Below the pieces are notes generated by a model that made no database searches, was not told the origin of the DNA, and was given only the letters and a program-made list of their open reading frames with translations. From the NCBI RefSeq assembly GCF_003610995.1, contig NZ_CP032543.1, positions 4,340,001 through 4,404,000 of the forward strand: a stretch of 64,000 nt of DNA, given 5' to 3'. The stretch's first letter is position 1, and every line of letters begins with the position of its first letter. Below are positions 42,995 to 51,862 of this stretch, piece by piece. This DNA is from Streptomyces griseus subsp. griseus. Lineage in GTDB: Bacteria; Actinomycetota; Actinomycetes; Streptomycetales; Streptomycetaceae. A program made the translations under genes and the position numbers.

Positions 42995-43489
42995 CAGCAA
43001 GGTTCGGAGAACTCTTCCCGTCGCGGCCGTCGCTCCTCCACCATGGGCGTCATGCCGCTCACTGACATGCCGTGGTGGCGCTGGCGCACCAACGTGCGCT
43101 CGGCGCTGCACATGCTCTCCGACCCCGTCTTCCACCACGAGTGCTGGCTCGCCGGCCGGGAGGGGTACGGGGACGTCACCGACGCCGTGTACCGCCTGGT
43201 CGAGGACACCTGGCTGGACAACTGGTCCGCCGAGAAGTACGTCGGCACCATGTTCAGGGACTCCGCCGAGGCCGCCGCCGTCGACACCGCCGCGCTGCGG
43301 GTGCTGCGGATCATGCACCAGGTCGGCGCGGACGCCCCCGTCTCCGCCTATCTGGAGCACCACGGCTGGCCGGAGGCGGTCCGCGCGGCCCGCGAGGCGC
43401 ATGTGATGCTCGCCACCAACGACGCCGAGGACCCGGACATCCCGCCGCGCTCCCTGGACGTCATCCGCATCATGACCAGAGCCGCCTAG
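42992..43489 (+). CDS. Conserved hypothetical protein, 165 aa
   Basis: A 165-residue protein not recognised as a known domain. After a basic N-terminus (SSRRGRRSS) it has a Trp-rich start DMPWWRWRTNVRSALHMLSD, a central VYRLVEDTWLDNWSAEKYVGTMF and a C-terminal helix ending DVIRIMTRAA. Predicted all-alpha, cytosolic. It lies immediately upstream of purU with 28 bp between, but purU has its own leaderless-type start, so co-function is not implied. ATG 43043 or 43052 are alternative starts. Confidence 0.7.
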   Translation: MQQGSENSSRRGRRSSTMGVMPLTDMPWWRWRTNVRSALHMLSDPVFHHECWLAGREGYGDVTDAVYRLVEDTWLDNWSAEKYVGTMFRDSAEAAAVDTAALRVLRIMHQVGADAPVSAYLEHHGWPEAVRAAREAHVMLATNDAEDPDIPPRSLDVIRIMTRAA

Positions 43490-43517
43490 CCCCCGGCGGC
43501 TGTGGCACCCTACGAGG

Positions 43518-44417
43518 ATGACCGCACCGCAGCCCACCGCCCCCCAGGCCGCCTCGGACACCGCGCTGCCCGAGCAGTACGTCCTCACGCTCGCCTGCCC
43601 TGACAAACAGGGCATCGTGCACGCCGTGTCGAGTTACCTCTTCATGACCGGCTGCAACATCGAGGACAGCCAGCAGTTCGGGGACCACGACACGGGGCTG
43701 TTCTTCATGCGGGTCCACTTCTCGGCGGACGCCACCGTCACGGTCGACAAGCTCCGCGCCAGCTTCGCCGCCATCGGGGAGGCCTTCCGGATGGAGTGGC
43801 AGATCCACCGGGCCGCGGAGCGGATGCGGATCGTGCTGATGGTCAGCAAGTTCGGCCACTGCCTCAACGACCTGCTGTTCCGCTCCCGTACGGGGGCGCT
43901 GCCCGTCGAGATCGCGGCCGTCGTCTCCAACCACACGGAGTTCGCCGAGCTCACCGCCTCGTACGGCATCCCCTTCCGCCACTGCCCGGTGACCAAGGAC
44001 AACAAGCCGGAGGCCGAGGCGCAGCTGCTGGAGCTGGTCCGCGAGGAGGACGTGGAGCTGGTCGTCCTCGCCCGCTACATGCAGGTCCTCTCGGACGACC
44101 TGTGCAAGCAGCTGAGCGGCCGGATCATCAACATCCACCACTCGTTCCTGCCGAGCTTCAAGGGCGCCAAGCCCTACCACCAAGCGCACGCGCGCGGCGT
44201 GAAGCTGATCGGCGCCACCGCGCACTACGTCACCGCCGACCTCGACGAGGGCCCGATCATCGAGCAGGAGGTGGAGCGCGTCGGCCACGACGTGACCCCC
44301 GACCAGCTCGTCGCGATCGGGCGGGACGTGGAGTGCCAGGCGCTGGCGCGCGCGGTGAAGTGGCACGCGGAGCGGCGCATCCTGGTCAACGGCCGCCGTA
44401 CGGTGATCTTCAACTAG
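43518..44417 (+). CDS. purU: Formyltetrahydrofolate deformylase
   Basis: A 299-residue enzyme that hydrolyses 10-formyl-THF to formate and THF, balancing one-carbon pools and supplying formate. An N-terminal ACT domain (about 22-95; YVLTLACPDKQGIVHAVSSYL) precedes the formyltransferase-like domain with NHTEFAELTASYGIPF, VVLARYMQVLS, the catalytic IINIHHSFLPSFKGAKPYHQA and ATAHYVTADLDEGPII with catalytic Asp. ATG 43518 lies six bases after CACCCT, a leaderless geometry seen before many Streptomyces genes. Confidence 0.95.
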   Translation: MTAPQPTAPQAASDTALPEQYVLTLACPDKQGIVHAVSSYLFMTGCNIEDSQQFGDHDTGLFFMRVHFSADATVTVDKLRASFAAIGEAFRMEWQIHRAAERMRIVLMVSKFGHCLNDLLFRSRTGALPVEIAAVVSNHTEFAELTASYGIPFRHCPVTKDNKPEAEAQLLELVREEDVELVVLARYMQVLSDDLCKQLSGRIINIHHSFLPSFKGAKPYHQAHARGVKLIGATAHYVTADLDEGPIIEQEVERVGHDVTPDQLVAIGRDVECQALARAVKWHAERRILVNGRRTVIFN

Positions 44418-44496
44418 GGGGGCCGGCGGGCCAACGCCTTGACAGGCGGTGCCGGGCGGGACGGACCCGGCCAGGATCCGCCGGACACCCCGTGGT

Positions 44497-45231
44497 TCAC
44501 AGCTGGTGGCGGACCCCCGCTTCCTGCTGCGCCTCGGTGAGCTGTTCGCGCAGGTCGCCCTCGATGGACTCGCGGGCCTTGCCCCGGCGGAAGAGCGGCA
44601 GCACGGTGCGCTGTTTGTTGTCCTCGACCAGGAGCGCCAGGCCGCCGTAGAGCGCGTAGACACCGATGCCGAGGCCGGTCCAGCCCGCGGCGACCTGGAG
44701 GGCGTTGCCGAGCCCCGCCTCATAGAGACCCGTCAGGGCGAAGCGCACGGCGGTCAGGGTGAGCAGGACGGCGAACAGGGGCTTCGACTGCACCGCCGCC
44801 CCGGCGAGCGCCAGCACGAACGGGACGAGTGCCAGCAGGAAGACGGCCTGGGCGACCACCGGTTCACCGGCCGGGGAGTCCAGGGAGGTCACGCTCGTCC
44901 CGGCCCAGGCGGCACCGAGGAGCAGCAGCGCGGTCCCGGCCCCCGCGTCGCGGGCCAGGAAGGCGAAGATGCCGCCGACGAGCTGGAGCGGGACGACGAA
45001 GATGAGCACCAGGAGCAGCAGGATGCCGCTCTGCGCGGTCGGCACCCAGCCGAGCTGGAGGGAGGACAGGACCGTACTGCCCATGCCGAGGGCGAAGAAG
45101 CCCAGCGGCAGCGGGCTGGCGATCGGGCGGAGCACGATGCGTGTCACCGCGTCGGCGGTCAGCGGTTCTTTCGGCGACGGTTCTGTCGTCGGCGGTTCTG
45201 AGCGGCCGTTCGGGCCGGAGGCGTGGGGCAT
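44497..45231 (-). CDS. GPR1/FUN34/YaaH-like membrane protein
   Basis: A 244-residue protein with six hydrophobic helices between residues 40 and 205 and charged ends. ASPLPLGFFALGMGSTVLSS resembles the signature NPAPLGL-x-G of the acetate/succinate transporter (SatP) family, and the helix order fits. The C-terminal tail is charged (RRGKARESIEGDLREQL). I assign the family with moderate confidence; transport of a small carboxylate is inference. Confidence 0.65.
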   Translation of the reverse strand: MPHASGPNGRSEPPTTEPSPKEPLTADAVTRIVLRPIASPLPLGFFALGMGSTVLSSLQLGWVPTAQSGILLLLVLIFVVPLQLVGGIFAFLARDAGAGTALLLLGAAWAGTSVTSLDSPAGEPVVAQAVFLLALVPFVLALAGAAVQSKPLFAVLLTLTAVRFALTGLYEAGLGNALQVAAGWTGLGIGVYALYGGLALLVEDNKQRTVLPLFRRGKARESIEGDLREQLTEAQQEAGVRHQL

Positions 45232-45308
45232 CGCGCAAGCGTACGAGCCCGGGGGCGGTGCGGGGTCACAAGCGCCCGCTCCGGCCGGCCCCGCCGGTCG
45301 CGCGCGGC

Positions 45309-46826
45309 CTACAGCCTGCTGAGCGAGGCCGACGCGAACAGGACGTCGCGGATGGCCTCGCGGTCGCCCTCCTGGCCCGCCGCCGCTTCCACCGGCGAGA
45401 TGTGGCCCGCGACCAGCTGGCAGAACTCCACCCCGTCCAGGGCCACCTGCGCCACCGCGCGGTCGGGCGAGCCGACGGCGGCCGGTGAGTCGAGGGCGAT
45501 GTACCAGTCACCGCCGCCGTGCCCCTCGACCTCCAGATGGAGCGAGCGGCCCGGCTCACCGGGCGCCACCAGGTCCCTGGCCGGTCCGGCGAGCCCGGCG
45601 CGGCGGCGCCCCGCGAGGGCGGCCGGGAGCATCCGGGCGGCCAGGTCGATCATCCGGTGCAGATGGGCGGCGGACGGCGGTCCGTACGGGTAGTCCACCG
45701 CCTCCGCGATGTCCGTGCCGTGCACCCAGCACTCGAAGGCCCGGTCCAGCAGCGCGTCCTGGAGCGGCAGGGCGAAATCGCCGTACGAGACGGAGCGCTC
45801 GGCCACGTTCGGCGCGGCCAGCGACGCCGTACGGATCAGCTCGTGGGTGAGGTCGCGCCAGGGCTCGCGGACCGCCCGGGTGGCGGGCGGGTACGTGGCC
45901 GCCCAGAACGTCTCGGTGCGCCGGGTCGGCGAGAGCGGCACCTCGGCCCCGCCGGTCACCCCGTCCGCGCCGAGCGGGTCCTCCAGGCCGAGCGCGGCGG
46001 AGACCAGCCCGTCGACGGCCATCAGGTGGCCGATCACCCCGGCGACCGTGGTCCGGCGGGTGACCGCGCGCTCCTCCTCGAACCACTGGAGCCGCACCGG
46101 TGCGTGCCACTCGGAGTCGCCGATGTCGCGGAGCAGTGCGTCCAGCCGGGCGGTCTCGGCGTCGTACGCCGTGGCCCACTCCGGGATCGGGATGCGGGCC
46201 GGGCGGCGCCCCAGACAGCCGTCCAGCACCCTGGTCCGCAGCGTCGGATCGAGGTCCAGCGAGCCGTCGGTGTGCAGCAGCCCCACCGCGTCCCGCAACC
46301 GCAACGCCTCGTCCGCACAGGGCGCGCACTCGGTGAGGTGCTCCTCGACGGCAGCGGTCTCCTCGGCCGAGCAGGCGGAGAGCGCCCAGGCACCGAGGAG
46401 GGCCTTGAGGACCTGATGGGAGAGGACCGGGGCGGAGGCGGCGGTCACGGGGAGGGACGGCACGGGGCCGGCAGGTTCATCGGGCTCGTCGGGCTCATCG
46501 GGTTCGGCCACGGCGTCCCCGGGCCCGGCCTCGTCCTCACGCCCGGTCACGGCGTCCTCGGTCCCGGCCTCGACGCTCCCGGGCCCGGCGCCGGGCGCGG
46601 CGCCCTCAGTCACGGCGTCGGGCACAGCCTCGGTGCCCCCGTCCGCCTCCGTAGCCCCCTGTCCCGGTACGGCTCCGTCCGGTGCGGGGGATCCCGGCGG
46701 CGGCAGCACAGGGCGCGCCATCGCCTCCAGGTCGAGGTCGTCCACCGCACCGCGCGGGCCCGGTATGCGCCGTGCGCCCCGCACCTCGTCGTCGCGGCGG
46801 TCGCCCTCGCGCCCGTCGCCGCTCAC
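45309..46826 (-). CDS. Zinc-finger anti-sigma factor fused to MPI-like domain
   Basis: A 505-residue protein. Residues 1-130 are acidic low complexity with an EPDEPDEPDEP run. Residues 135-195 form a ZAS-type anti-sigma zinc finger with HLTECAPC (H163, C167, C170). Residues 215-500 are a DinB/maleylpyruvate-isomerase-like domain (WFEEERAVTRRTTVAGVIGHLMAVDG; AFECWVHGTDIAEAVDYP) normally linked to mycothiol chemistry. It overlaps the ECF sigma gene by 4 bp and is its cognate anti-sigma candidate. The fusion suggests that thiol or metal state controls sigma release. Confidence 0.82.
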   Translation of the reverse strand: MSGDGREGDRRDDEVRGARRIPGPRGAVDDLDLEAMARPVLPPPGSPAPDGAVPGQGATEADGGTEAVPDAVTEGAAPGAGPGSVEAGTEDAVTGREDEAGPGDAVAEPDEPDEPDEPAGPVPSLPVTAASAPVLSHQVLKALLGAWALSACSAEETAAVEEHLTECAPCADEALRLRDAVGLLHTDGSLDLDPTLRTRVLDGCLGRRPARIPIPEWATAYDAETARLDALLRDIGDSEWHAPVRLQWFEEERAVTRRTTVAGVIGHLMAVDGLVSAALGLEDPLGADGVTGGAEVPLSPTRRTETFWAATYPPATRAVREPWRDLTHELIRTASLAAPNVAERSVSYGDFALPLQDALLDRAFECWVHGTDIAEAVDYPYGPPSAAHLHRMIDLAARMLPAALAGRRRAGLAGPARDLVAPGEPGRSLHLEVEGHGGGDWYIALDSPAAVGSPDRAVAQVALDGVEFCQLVAGHISPVEAAAGQEGDREAIRDVLFASASLSRL

Positions 46827-47416
46827 CGGACGCGTCCGTAACCGGGTGGGGAGGACCCTTCGAGCGGCCGGATGTTGGCGGTGGAGAGCAGTTGGAGCCC
46901 CAGCCGGAGCCGGCGGCGGGCCTCGTCCTCGGTGACCCCGAGGTCGGCCGCGGCCTGCCGGTAGTCCCGGCGCTGGATGTACGCCAGCTCCAGCGCCTGC
47001 CGCAGGGAGACGGGCATCGAGGAGACGATGTAGTCGGCCCGGGCCGCCGCCGTGGCGCTGCGCACCCGCCGCTCCAGCTCCTCCGGGTCCGGCACGGCAT
47101 CCTCGCCGTGCTCCTGGGCGTATGCGGCGGCGGCCGTCCGCCGCAGCCGCTGCACGGAGTGGCGGTGGGTGAGCTTGGCGACCCAGGAGCGCATGGAGCC
47201 CTGCTTCGGGTCGTACGCCTCGGGGTTCTCCCAGACCTGGGCGAAGACCTCGCGGGTGACCAGGTCGGCGGCGTCCTCGTCGTCCAGCATCCGGTGCGCC
47301 TGGCTGTGGACGAGCGAGGCGAACCGGTCGTACAGCTCACCGAGCGCCGCCGCCTCACCGCGGGCCAGCCTCTGCTGCATCCTGCGGTCCCAGCGGGGCG
47401 GTGCGTCCTTCGCCAT
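46823..47416 (-). CDS. ECF sigma factor
   Basis: A 197-residue ECF-type sigma factor. Region 2 spans about residues 20-90 (GELYDRFASLVHSQAHRMLDD; DLVTREVFAQVWENPEAYD; MRSWVAKLTHRHSVQRLRR) and region 4 about 120-180 (MPVSLRQALELAYIQRRDYRQ; ADLGVTEDEARRRLRLGLQLL). ATG 47416 is the first methionine before MAKDAPPRWD; the open frame upstream has no ribosome site. It is coupled to the anti-sigma gene. The target promoters are unknown, but the pair is probably autoregulated from upstream of 47416. Confidence 0.88.
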   Translation of the reverse strand: MAKDAPPRWDRRMQQRLARGEAAALGELYDRFASLVHSQAHRMLDDEDAADLVTREVFAQVWENPEAYDPKQGSMRSWVAKLTHRHSVQRLRRTAAAAYAQEHGEDAVPDPEELERRVRSATAAARADYIVSSMPVSLRQALELAYIQRRDYRQAAADLGVTEDEARRRLRLGLQLLSTANIRPLEGSSPPGYGRVR

Positions 47417-47766
47417 GAAACCCCCAGCCCCCGGCGCTGTCGCCCAGCTCCGTGATGTTCTGCGATGCCTCGTGATCCGGCCTCTGCCCTTGCTGTCCGA
47501 ATGTAGTCGTCCGCGCGGGCCCCGCACCTGCCTTTGCCGCAACTGTCCGATGTAAGGACTCCCGGAATCCCACCAATCGATTTCGGCCGTTCTCACCGGC
47601 CCGGCTTCCCTGAGCAGGGGAAACCGGCCGAAGTGATCATTTCCACCGGAAACCCCCTGGGCCCCGGAGGCCGGCACGGTGTTTCATGGATGTGCGGTTG
47701 GGCAGCCGCGAGGAGGAACGGAAACTTCCGGATTGCCGGGAGCCCCGGAACGAGAGGTCCAGTCGC

Positions 47767-48141
47767 GTGACGCTGAAGGTGGACGAGACCGAGCAGGGCG
47801 ACTGGACCGTGCTGCGCATACACGGTGAACTCGACCTCGTGAGCTCACCCGTCGTGCGTCAGTCCGTACACGACGCGGTGGCGGAGGGGCAGCACGATGT
47901 GGTGCTGGACCTCTCCGACGTCTTCTTCTGCGACTCCAGCGGGGTGGGTGTGCTGATCGCCTCCCGCCGCCTGATGAAGTCCTGCGGCGGCCGGCTGCGG
48001 CTGATCCTCCCCGCCCGGGGCGCCGAGGACGGCTCCCATGTCAACAAGGTGCTGGGGGCGCTGGGCGTGCGCAGGCTCTTCGACGTCTACCCGGACACGG
48101 CGTCGGCGATCGACGAGACGTCCGAGCCGCTGACGGCCTGA
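47767..48141 (+). CDS. STAS-domain anti-sigma factor antagonist
   Basis: A STAS protein of 124 residues from GTG 47767, or 151 from ATG 47686. The domain reads GDWTVLRIHGELDLVSSPVVR, then VVLDLSDVFFCDSSGVGVLIAS, where the first Ser of DSSG is the usual phosphorylation site. It would bind a SpoIIAB-like kinase in partner switching. GAGAGG lies 9 bp before GTG 47767, while ATG 47686 lacks a site, so I prefer the shorter form. It is divergent from the ECF sigma operon. Confidence 0.85.
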   Translation: MTLKVDETEQGDWTVLRIHGELDLVSSPVVRQSVHDAVAEGQHDVVLDLSDVFFCDSSGVGVLIASRRLMKSCGGRLRLILPARGAEDGSHVNKVLGALGVRRLFDVYPDTASAIDETSEPLTA

Positions 48142-48256
48142 GCGCCCTGGTGGCGAGCAGGTGACGTCAGCGTGACCGGCCGAAAGCGTTCGGTGCTGAA
48201 GCGAGGTTGTCACACAGGAGGCGTCGCTCGGTGACACGTGGAGGCTCCGGGCGACG

Positions 48257-48271
48257 TACGCTCCCCGCATG
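48257..48271 (+). promoter_or_regulatory. Leaderless-type -10 box before ATG 48269
   Basis: TACGCT (48257-48262) then six bases, then ATG. This is the same geometry as at 11404 and again lacks a Shine-Dalgarno sequence. Confidence 0.5.
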
Positions 48272-48796
48272 GACAGCGCAGAGTACGAGCGAAAGATCGC
48301 GCACCGCTTCGCCGCCTTCGACCAGGACGGCAACGGCACCATCGATCGCGCCGATTTCAACGCCGCAGCCGCCCGTCTGCTCACCGAGTTCGGTACGACG
48401 GCCCGCTGCGACAAGGGCCAGGCCCTCTACACCGGGGCCGAGGCCTTCTGGCAGGGCATGGCGGGGATCGCCGATGTGGACGGGGACCAGCGCGTCACCC
48501 GCGAGGAGTTCGTCGGCGGGGCGGTGAAGCGGCTCCGGGACAATCCCGAGCGGTTCGCGGAGATCGCCCGCCCCTTCCTGCGAGCGGCGATCGCGGTGGC
48601 CGACAGCGAGAACGGCGGCGGCCGGGCCTCGGTGGCCTCCGTGGAGCGGGCGCTCAAGGTGCTCGGGGCCAGCGCCGAGATCGCGGGCATCGCGGCCCAG
48701 AGCCTGGACACCGACCGGGACGGGCTGATCGCCGAGAACGATGTGGTGGCCGCGCTCGCCGTGTACTTCACGGTGATCGAGCCGGACGACAAGTAG
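48269..48796 (+). CDS. Calerythrin-like EF-hand calcium-binding protein
   Basis: A 175-residue protein with four EF hands: DQDGNGTIDRADF (about residues 19-31), DVDGDQRVTREEF (about 71-83), a degenerate third loop DSENGGGRASVAS lacking key acidic positions, and DTDRDGLIAENDV (about 150-162). Three functional loops and one dead loop is the calerythrin/CabB pattern of actinomycetes. Probably a cytosolic Ca2+ buffer or sensor. It converges on the ligase gene across a bidirectional terminator. Confidence 0.9.
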   Translation: MDSAEYERKIAHRFAAFDQDGNGTIDRADFNAAAARLLTEFGTTARCDKGQALYTGAEAFWQGMAGIADVDGDQRVTREEFVGGAVKRLRDNPERFAEIARPFLRAAIAVADSENGGGRASVASVERALKVLGASAEIAGIAAQSLDTDRDGLIAENDVVAALAVYFTVIEPDDK

Positions 48797-48805
48797 CCGC
48801 CGACA

Positions 48806-48840
48806 GGGTTACGGAGCTGGGTCAGCCACCTCCGTAACCC
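48806..48840. terminator. Bidirectional 11-bp terminator
   Basis: GGGTTACGGAG (48806-48816) pairs with CTCCGTAACCC (48830-48840) around a 13-base loop, between the convergent EF-hand and ligase genes. Confidence 0.8.
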
Positions 48841-48895
48841 CTCCTTCAGGCGCCCCCGCCGGAGCCCTGCCCGGGCAGCCCCACCGGAGCCCCGC

Positions 48896-50479
48896 TCAGG
48901 CGCTCCCGCCGAACCGCTCCCGCAGCCGGTACTTGAGCACCTTGCGCAGCGTCTCGTTGCGCGGAAGGGCGTCCAGCACCTCCAGTTGCTCCGGCACCTT
49001 GTGGACCGAGAGCCCGGCGCCCCGCAGCTGGGCGGAGAGCTCGGCCAGGGTCGGCGCCGGCACGCCGGGGGCCCGCTCCACCACCGCGCAGACCCGTTCA
49101 CCGCGCTCGGCGTCCGGGAGCCCGATCACCGCCACGTCCGCCACGCCCGGGTGGGTGTGCAGCAGGTCCTCGATCTCCTTGGCGGAGATGTTCTCGCCCT
49201 TGCGGATGATGATGTCCTTGAGCCGTCCGGTGAGCGTGAGGTGCCCGCTCTCCTGGAGCCGGCCCAGATCCCCGGTGATCAGGAACCCGTCCCCGTCGAA
49301 GGCGGCGGCCGTGGCCCCGGTGTCCAGATACCCCCGGCAGACCGCCTCCCCGCGCAGCCGTACCTCGCCCTCCACGCCGTACGGGAGCGGCTTGCCGTGC
49401 TCGTCGGTGATCCGGATCTCCATCCCCTCCGGCGGCCGCCCCTCGGTCAGGGCCAGGTTCTCCGGGGTGTCGTCCGGCGCCCCCATGGTGATCATCGGGA
49501 CCTCGGTCATCCCGTACCCATGGGTGAGCTGGACCCCCATCTCCCGCACCACCGCGTGGTACACCTCCGGCGGCTTCGGCGCCCCGCCGCCCGCGAGCAG
49601 CCGCAGGGAGGGGATCAGCGGGCGGCCCGGCTCCTTGCGCTGCTCGGCCAGGAACATCGCGTAGAACGCCGTCGACCCGCCCGCCACGGTCACCCCGTGC
49701 CTGCGGTACCCGTCCAGGGCCTCCGGCAGCGCGAACTGCTCGAACATCACCGCCGGGAACCCGTACAGCAGCAGCATCACCGTGTAGTCGGGCCCGGCGA
49801 CATGCGCGTACGGGAACGCCATCGACCCCACGTCGTCCGCCGAGAGCCGCAGCGCGTGCGCGAGGCAGGAGCCGCCCGCGATCAGGGAGCGGTCGGTGTG
49901 CAGCACGCCCTTGGGGTCGGAGGTGGTGCCGGAGGTCCAGTAGATCCACCGCACCTCCTCACCGGTCTCCGGGCCGGGCGGAGGCGGCAGGACGGCCGGG
50001 TCGCCGTCGGGGAGGTCGTGGTCCTCGTACGCCTGGAAGACGCGCGGCGGGTCGGCGAGCCCGGCCGCGAGCCGCTCGGCCATCGCGGTGTGGTCGAAGC
50101 CGCGCCACACGCCCGGCACGGCGAAGAACGCGGCCCCCGACTCCCTCAGGGCGAACCGCACTTCACGGTCCCGGTAGAACGGGATGACCGGTGTCTGTAC
50201 GGCCCCGAGCCGGGTCAGGGCGAAGGAGAGCAGGGCGCTCTCCAGCCGGGTCGGCAGCTGCCAGGCCACCACGCTGCCCGCCCGCACACCCATCCCGTAC
50301 AGCCCGGCGGCGACCCGTTCGGCCCGGTCCCGCAGCTCCCCGAAGGTCAGGACCCGGTCGCCCTGGCGCAGGACCGGGCGGTCGGGGGTGAGGGCGGCGC
50401 GGGCTTCGATCAGCTCCCAGAAGGTGCGGGAGGCACCCAGCGCATGGGCGGTCTCGGTCACGTCGTTCACGGCGGTCAC
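48896..50479 (-). CDS. AMP-forming acyl-CoA ligase
   Basis: A 527-residue ANL-superfamily ligase. Motifs are YWTSGTTSDPKGVLHTDRSL near residue 185, HGYGMTEVPMITMG, DGFLITGDLGRLQ and GRLKDIIIRKGENISAKEIED, with the catalytic Lys in the C-terminal NETLRKVLKYRLRERF. It resembles cyclohexanecarboxylate-CoA and long-chain acyl ligases. GTG 50479 has GGAGGG 6 bp upstream. It is divergent from the amidohydrolase/dehydrogenase operon, sharing two operator copies with it, so it likely activates the acid that this operon degrades. Confidence 0.9.
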   Translation of the reverse strand: MTAVNDVTETAHALGASRTFWELIEARAALTPDRPVLRQGDRVLTFGELRDRAERVAAGLYGMGVRAGSVVAWQLPTRLESALLSFALTRLGAVQTPVIPFYRDREVRFALRESGAAFFAVPGVWRGFDHTAMAERLAAGLADPPRVFQAYEDHDLPDGDPAVLPPPPGPETGEEVRWIYWTSGTTSDPKGVLHTDRSLIAGGSCLAHALRLSADDVGSMAFPYAHVAGPDYTVMLLLYGFPAVMFEQFALPEALDGYRRHGVTVAGGSTAFYAMFLAEQRKEPGRPLIPSLRLLAGGGAPKPPEVYHAVVREMGVQLTHGYGMTEVPMITMGAPDDTPENLALTEGRPPEGMEIRITDEHGKPLPYGVEGEVRLRGEAVCRGYLDTGATAAAFDGDGFLITGDLGRLQESGHLTLTGRLKDIIIRKGENISAKEIEDLLHTHPGVADVAVIGLPDAERGERVCAVVERAPGVPAPTLAELSAQLRGAGLSVHKVPEQLEVLDALPRNETLRKVLKYRLRERFGGSA

Positions 50480-50494
50480 AGGGATCCCTCCGAA

Positions 50495-50510
50495 CTGACG
50501 GCCAGTCAGA
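50495..50510. promoter_or_regulatory. Operator copy 1, CTGACGGCCAGTCAGA
   Basis: CTGACGGCCAGTCAG is a palindrome located 16 bp before the ligase GTG. It is the same element as at 50584-50600 and 56012-56028 (core T-R-ACGG-M-C-M-R-TCAGA). Confidence 0.6.
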
Positions 50511-50583
50511 TATTGCGCAGAGCGTAGGGCTCCGCGCCTTGTCGGTCCAGGGGTGCGGAGCTAGCCTGAGTGCCGCAACTGCA

Positions 50584-50600
50584 TCTGACGGACCATCAGA
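50584..50600. promoter_or_regulatory. Operator copy 2, TCTGACGGACCATCAGA
   Basis: A near-perfect 17-bp palindrome 51 bp before the amidohydrolase ATG and 105 bp from the ligase start. Thirteen of its 17 bases are shared with copy 3 in the same order at matching positions or better (only two differ: G/A at position 4 and A/G at position 12). Confidence 0.65.
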
Positions 50601-50651
50601 AAGCACCTGGGGGCGGGTAGTCGGCAGGTGCGCCGGAGGGGACGACCCACC

Positions 50652-51851
50652 ATGACGGACACGGAACTGCCTCGGATCGTCAGCGTCGACGACCATGTCA
50701 TCGAGCCCGCGCACCTCTTCTCCACCTGGCTCCCCGCGAAGTACCGCGAGCGCGGCCCGCAGCCGCTGACGGCGGGCATCGGCGAGCTGGCGTACACGGG
50801 CGGGAAGTACGTCATCACGATGGACCCGGAGGGGCCGCCGACCGACTGGTGGATCTACGAGGACCTGAAGTTCCCGTACAAGCGGAACATCGCCGCCGTC
50901 GGCTTCGACCGCGACGACATGACGCTGGAGGGGATCACGCGGGCCGAGATGCGGCCCGGCTGCTGGGACCCGGCCGAGCGCCTCAAGGACATGGATCTCA
51001 ACCATGTCGAGGCCTCGCTCTGCTTCCCGACCTTCCCGCGTTTCTGCGGCCAGACCTTCGCCGAGGCCCACGACAAGGAGGTCGCTCTCGCCTGCGTACG
51101 CGCCTACAACGACTGGATGGTCGAGGAGTGGTGCGGCGACAGCGGCGGACGCCTCATCCCGCTCTGCATCATCCCGCTCTGGGACATCGGCCTGGCCGTC
51201 GCCGAGATCAGGCGGAACGCGGCGCGGGGGGTCCGCGCGGTCACCTTCTCCGAGATCCCCACCCACCTCGGGCTCCCGTCCATCCACACCGGTCACTGGG
51301 ACCCGTTCTTCGCGGTCTGCCAGGAGACCGGCACGGTCGTCAACATGCACATCGGCTCCAGCTCCCAGATGCCCGCCGCCTCCCCGGACGCGCCCCCCGC
51401 CGTGCAGGCCTCGCTCTCCTTCAACAACGCGATGGCCTCGATGATGGACTTCCTCTTCAGCGGGGTGCTGGTGAAGTTCCCGAAGCTCAAACTGGCGTAC
51501 AGCGAAGGGCAGATGGGCTGGATCCCGTATGCCCTGGAGCGCGCCGACGACGTGTGGGAGGAGCACCGGGCGTGGGGCGGGGTGCGCGATCTGATCCCCG
51601 AGCCGCCGTCCACGTACTACTACCGGCAGATGTTCTGCTGCTTCTTCCGGGACAAGCACGGCATCGCCTCGCTGGACGTCGTCGGCCGCGACAACGCCAC
51701 CTTCGAGACGGACTACCCGCACGTGGACTCGACCTTCCCGCACACCAAGGAGGTCGCCCTCGACCACGTCAAGGGCCTGGACGAGGAGACGGTCCACAAA
51801 CTGATGCGCGGGAACGCGATCCGGATGCTCGGCCTGGACCTGGACAAGTAG
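50652..51851 (+). CDS. Amidohydrolase-2 family protein (ACMSD-like)
   Basis: A 399-residue metal-dependent hydrolase of the amidohydrolase-2 family. The N-terminal metal motif is SVDDHVIEPAHLF (a variant of DxHxH), followed by GCWDPAERLKDMDLNHVEASLCFPTFPRF, TVVNMHIGSS with a ligand His, and FETDYPHVDSTFPHTKE with the catalytic Asp. Members include ACMSD and ring-cleaving decarboxylases or hydrolases. Occurrence in acyl-CoA degradation operons is common in actinobacteria, but the substrate is unknown. ATG 50652 is preceded by GGAGGGGA. Confidence 0.88.
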   Translation: MTDTELPRIVSVDDHVIEPAHLFSTWLPAKYRERGPQPLTAGIGELAYTGGKYVITMDPEGPPTDWWIYEDLKFPYKRNIAAVGFDRDDMTLEGITRAEMRPGCWDPAERLKDMDLNHVEASLCFPTFPRFCGQTFAEAHDKEVALACVRAYNDWMVEEWCGDSGGRLIPLCIIPLWDIGLAVAEIRRNAARGVRAVTFSEIPTHLGLPSIHTGHWDPFFAVCQETGTVVNMHIGSSSQMPAASPDAPPAVQASLSFNNAMASMMDFLFSGVLVKFPKLKLAYSEGQMGWIPYALERADDVWEEHRAWGGVRDLIPEPPSTYYYRQMFCCFFRDKHGIASLDVVGRDNATFETDYPHVDSTFPHTKEVALDHVKGLDEETVHKLMRGNAIRMLGLDLDK

Positions 51852-51862
51852 GCGGCGGGCCC

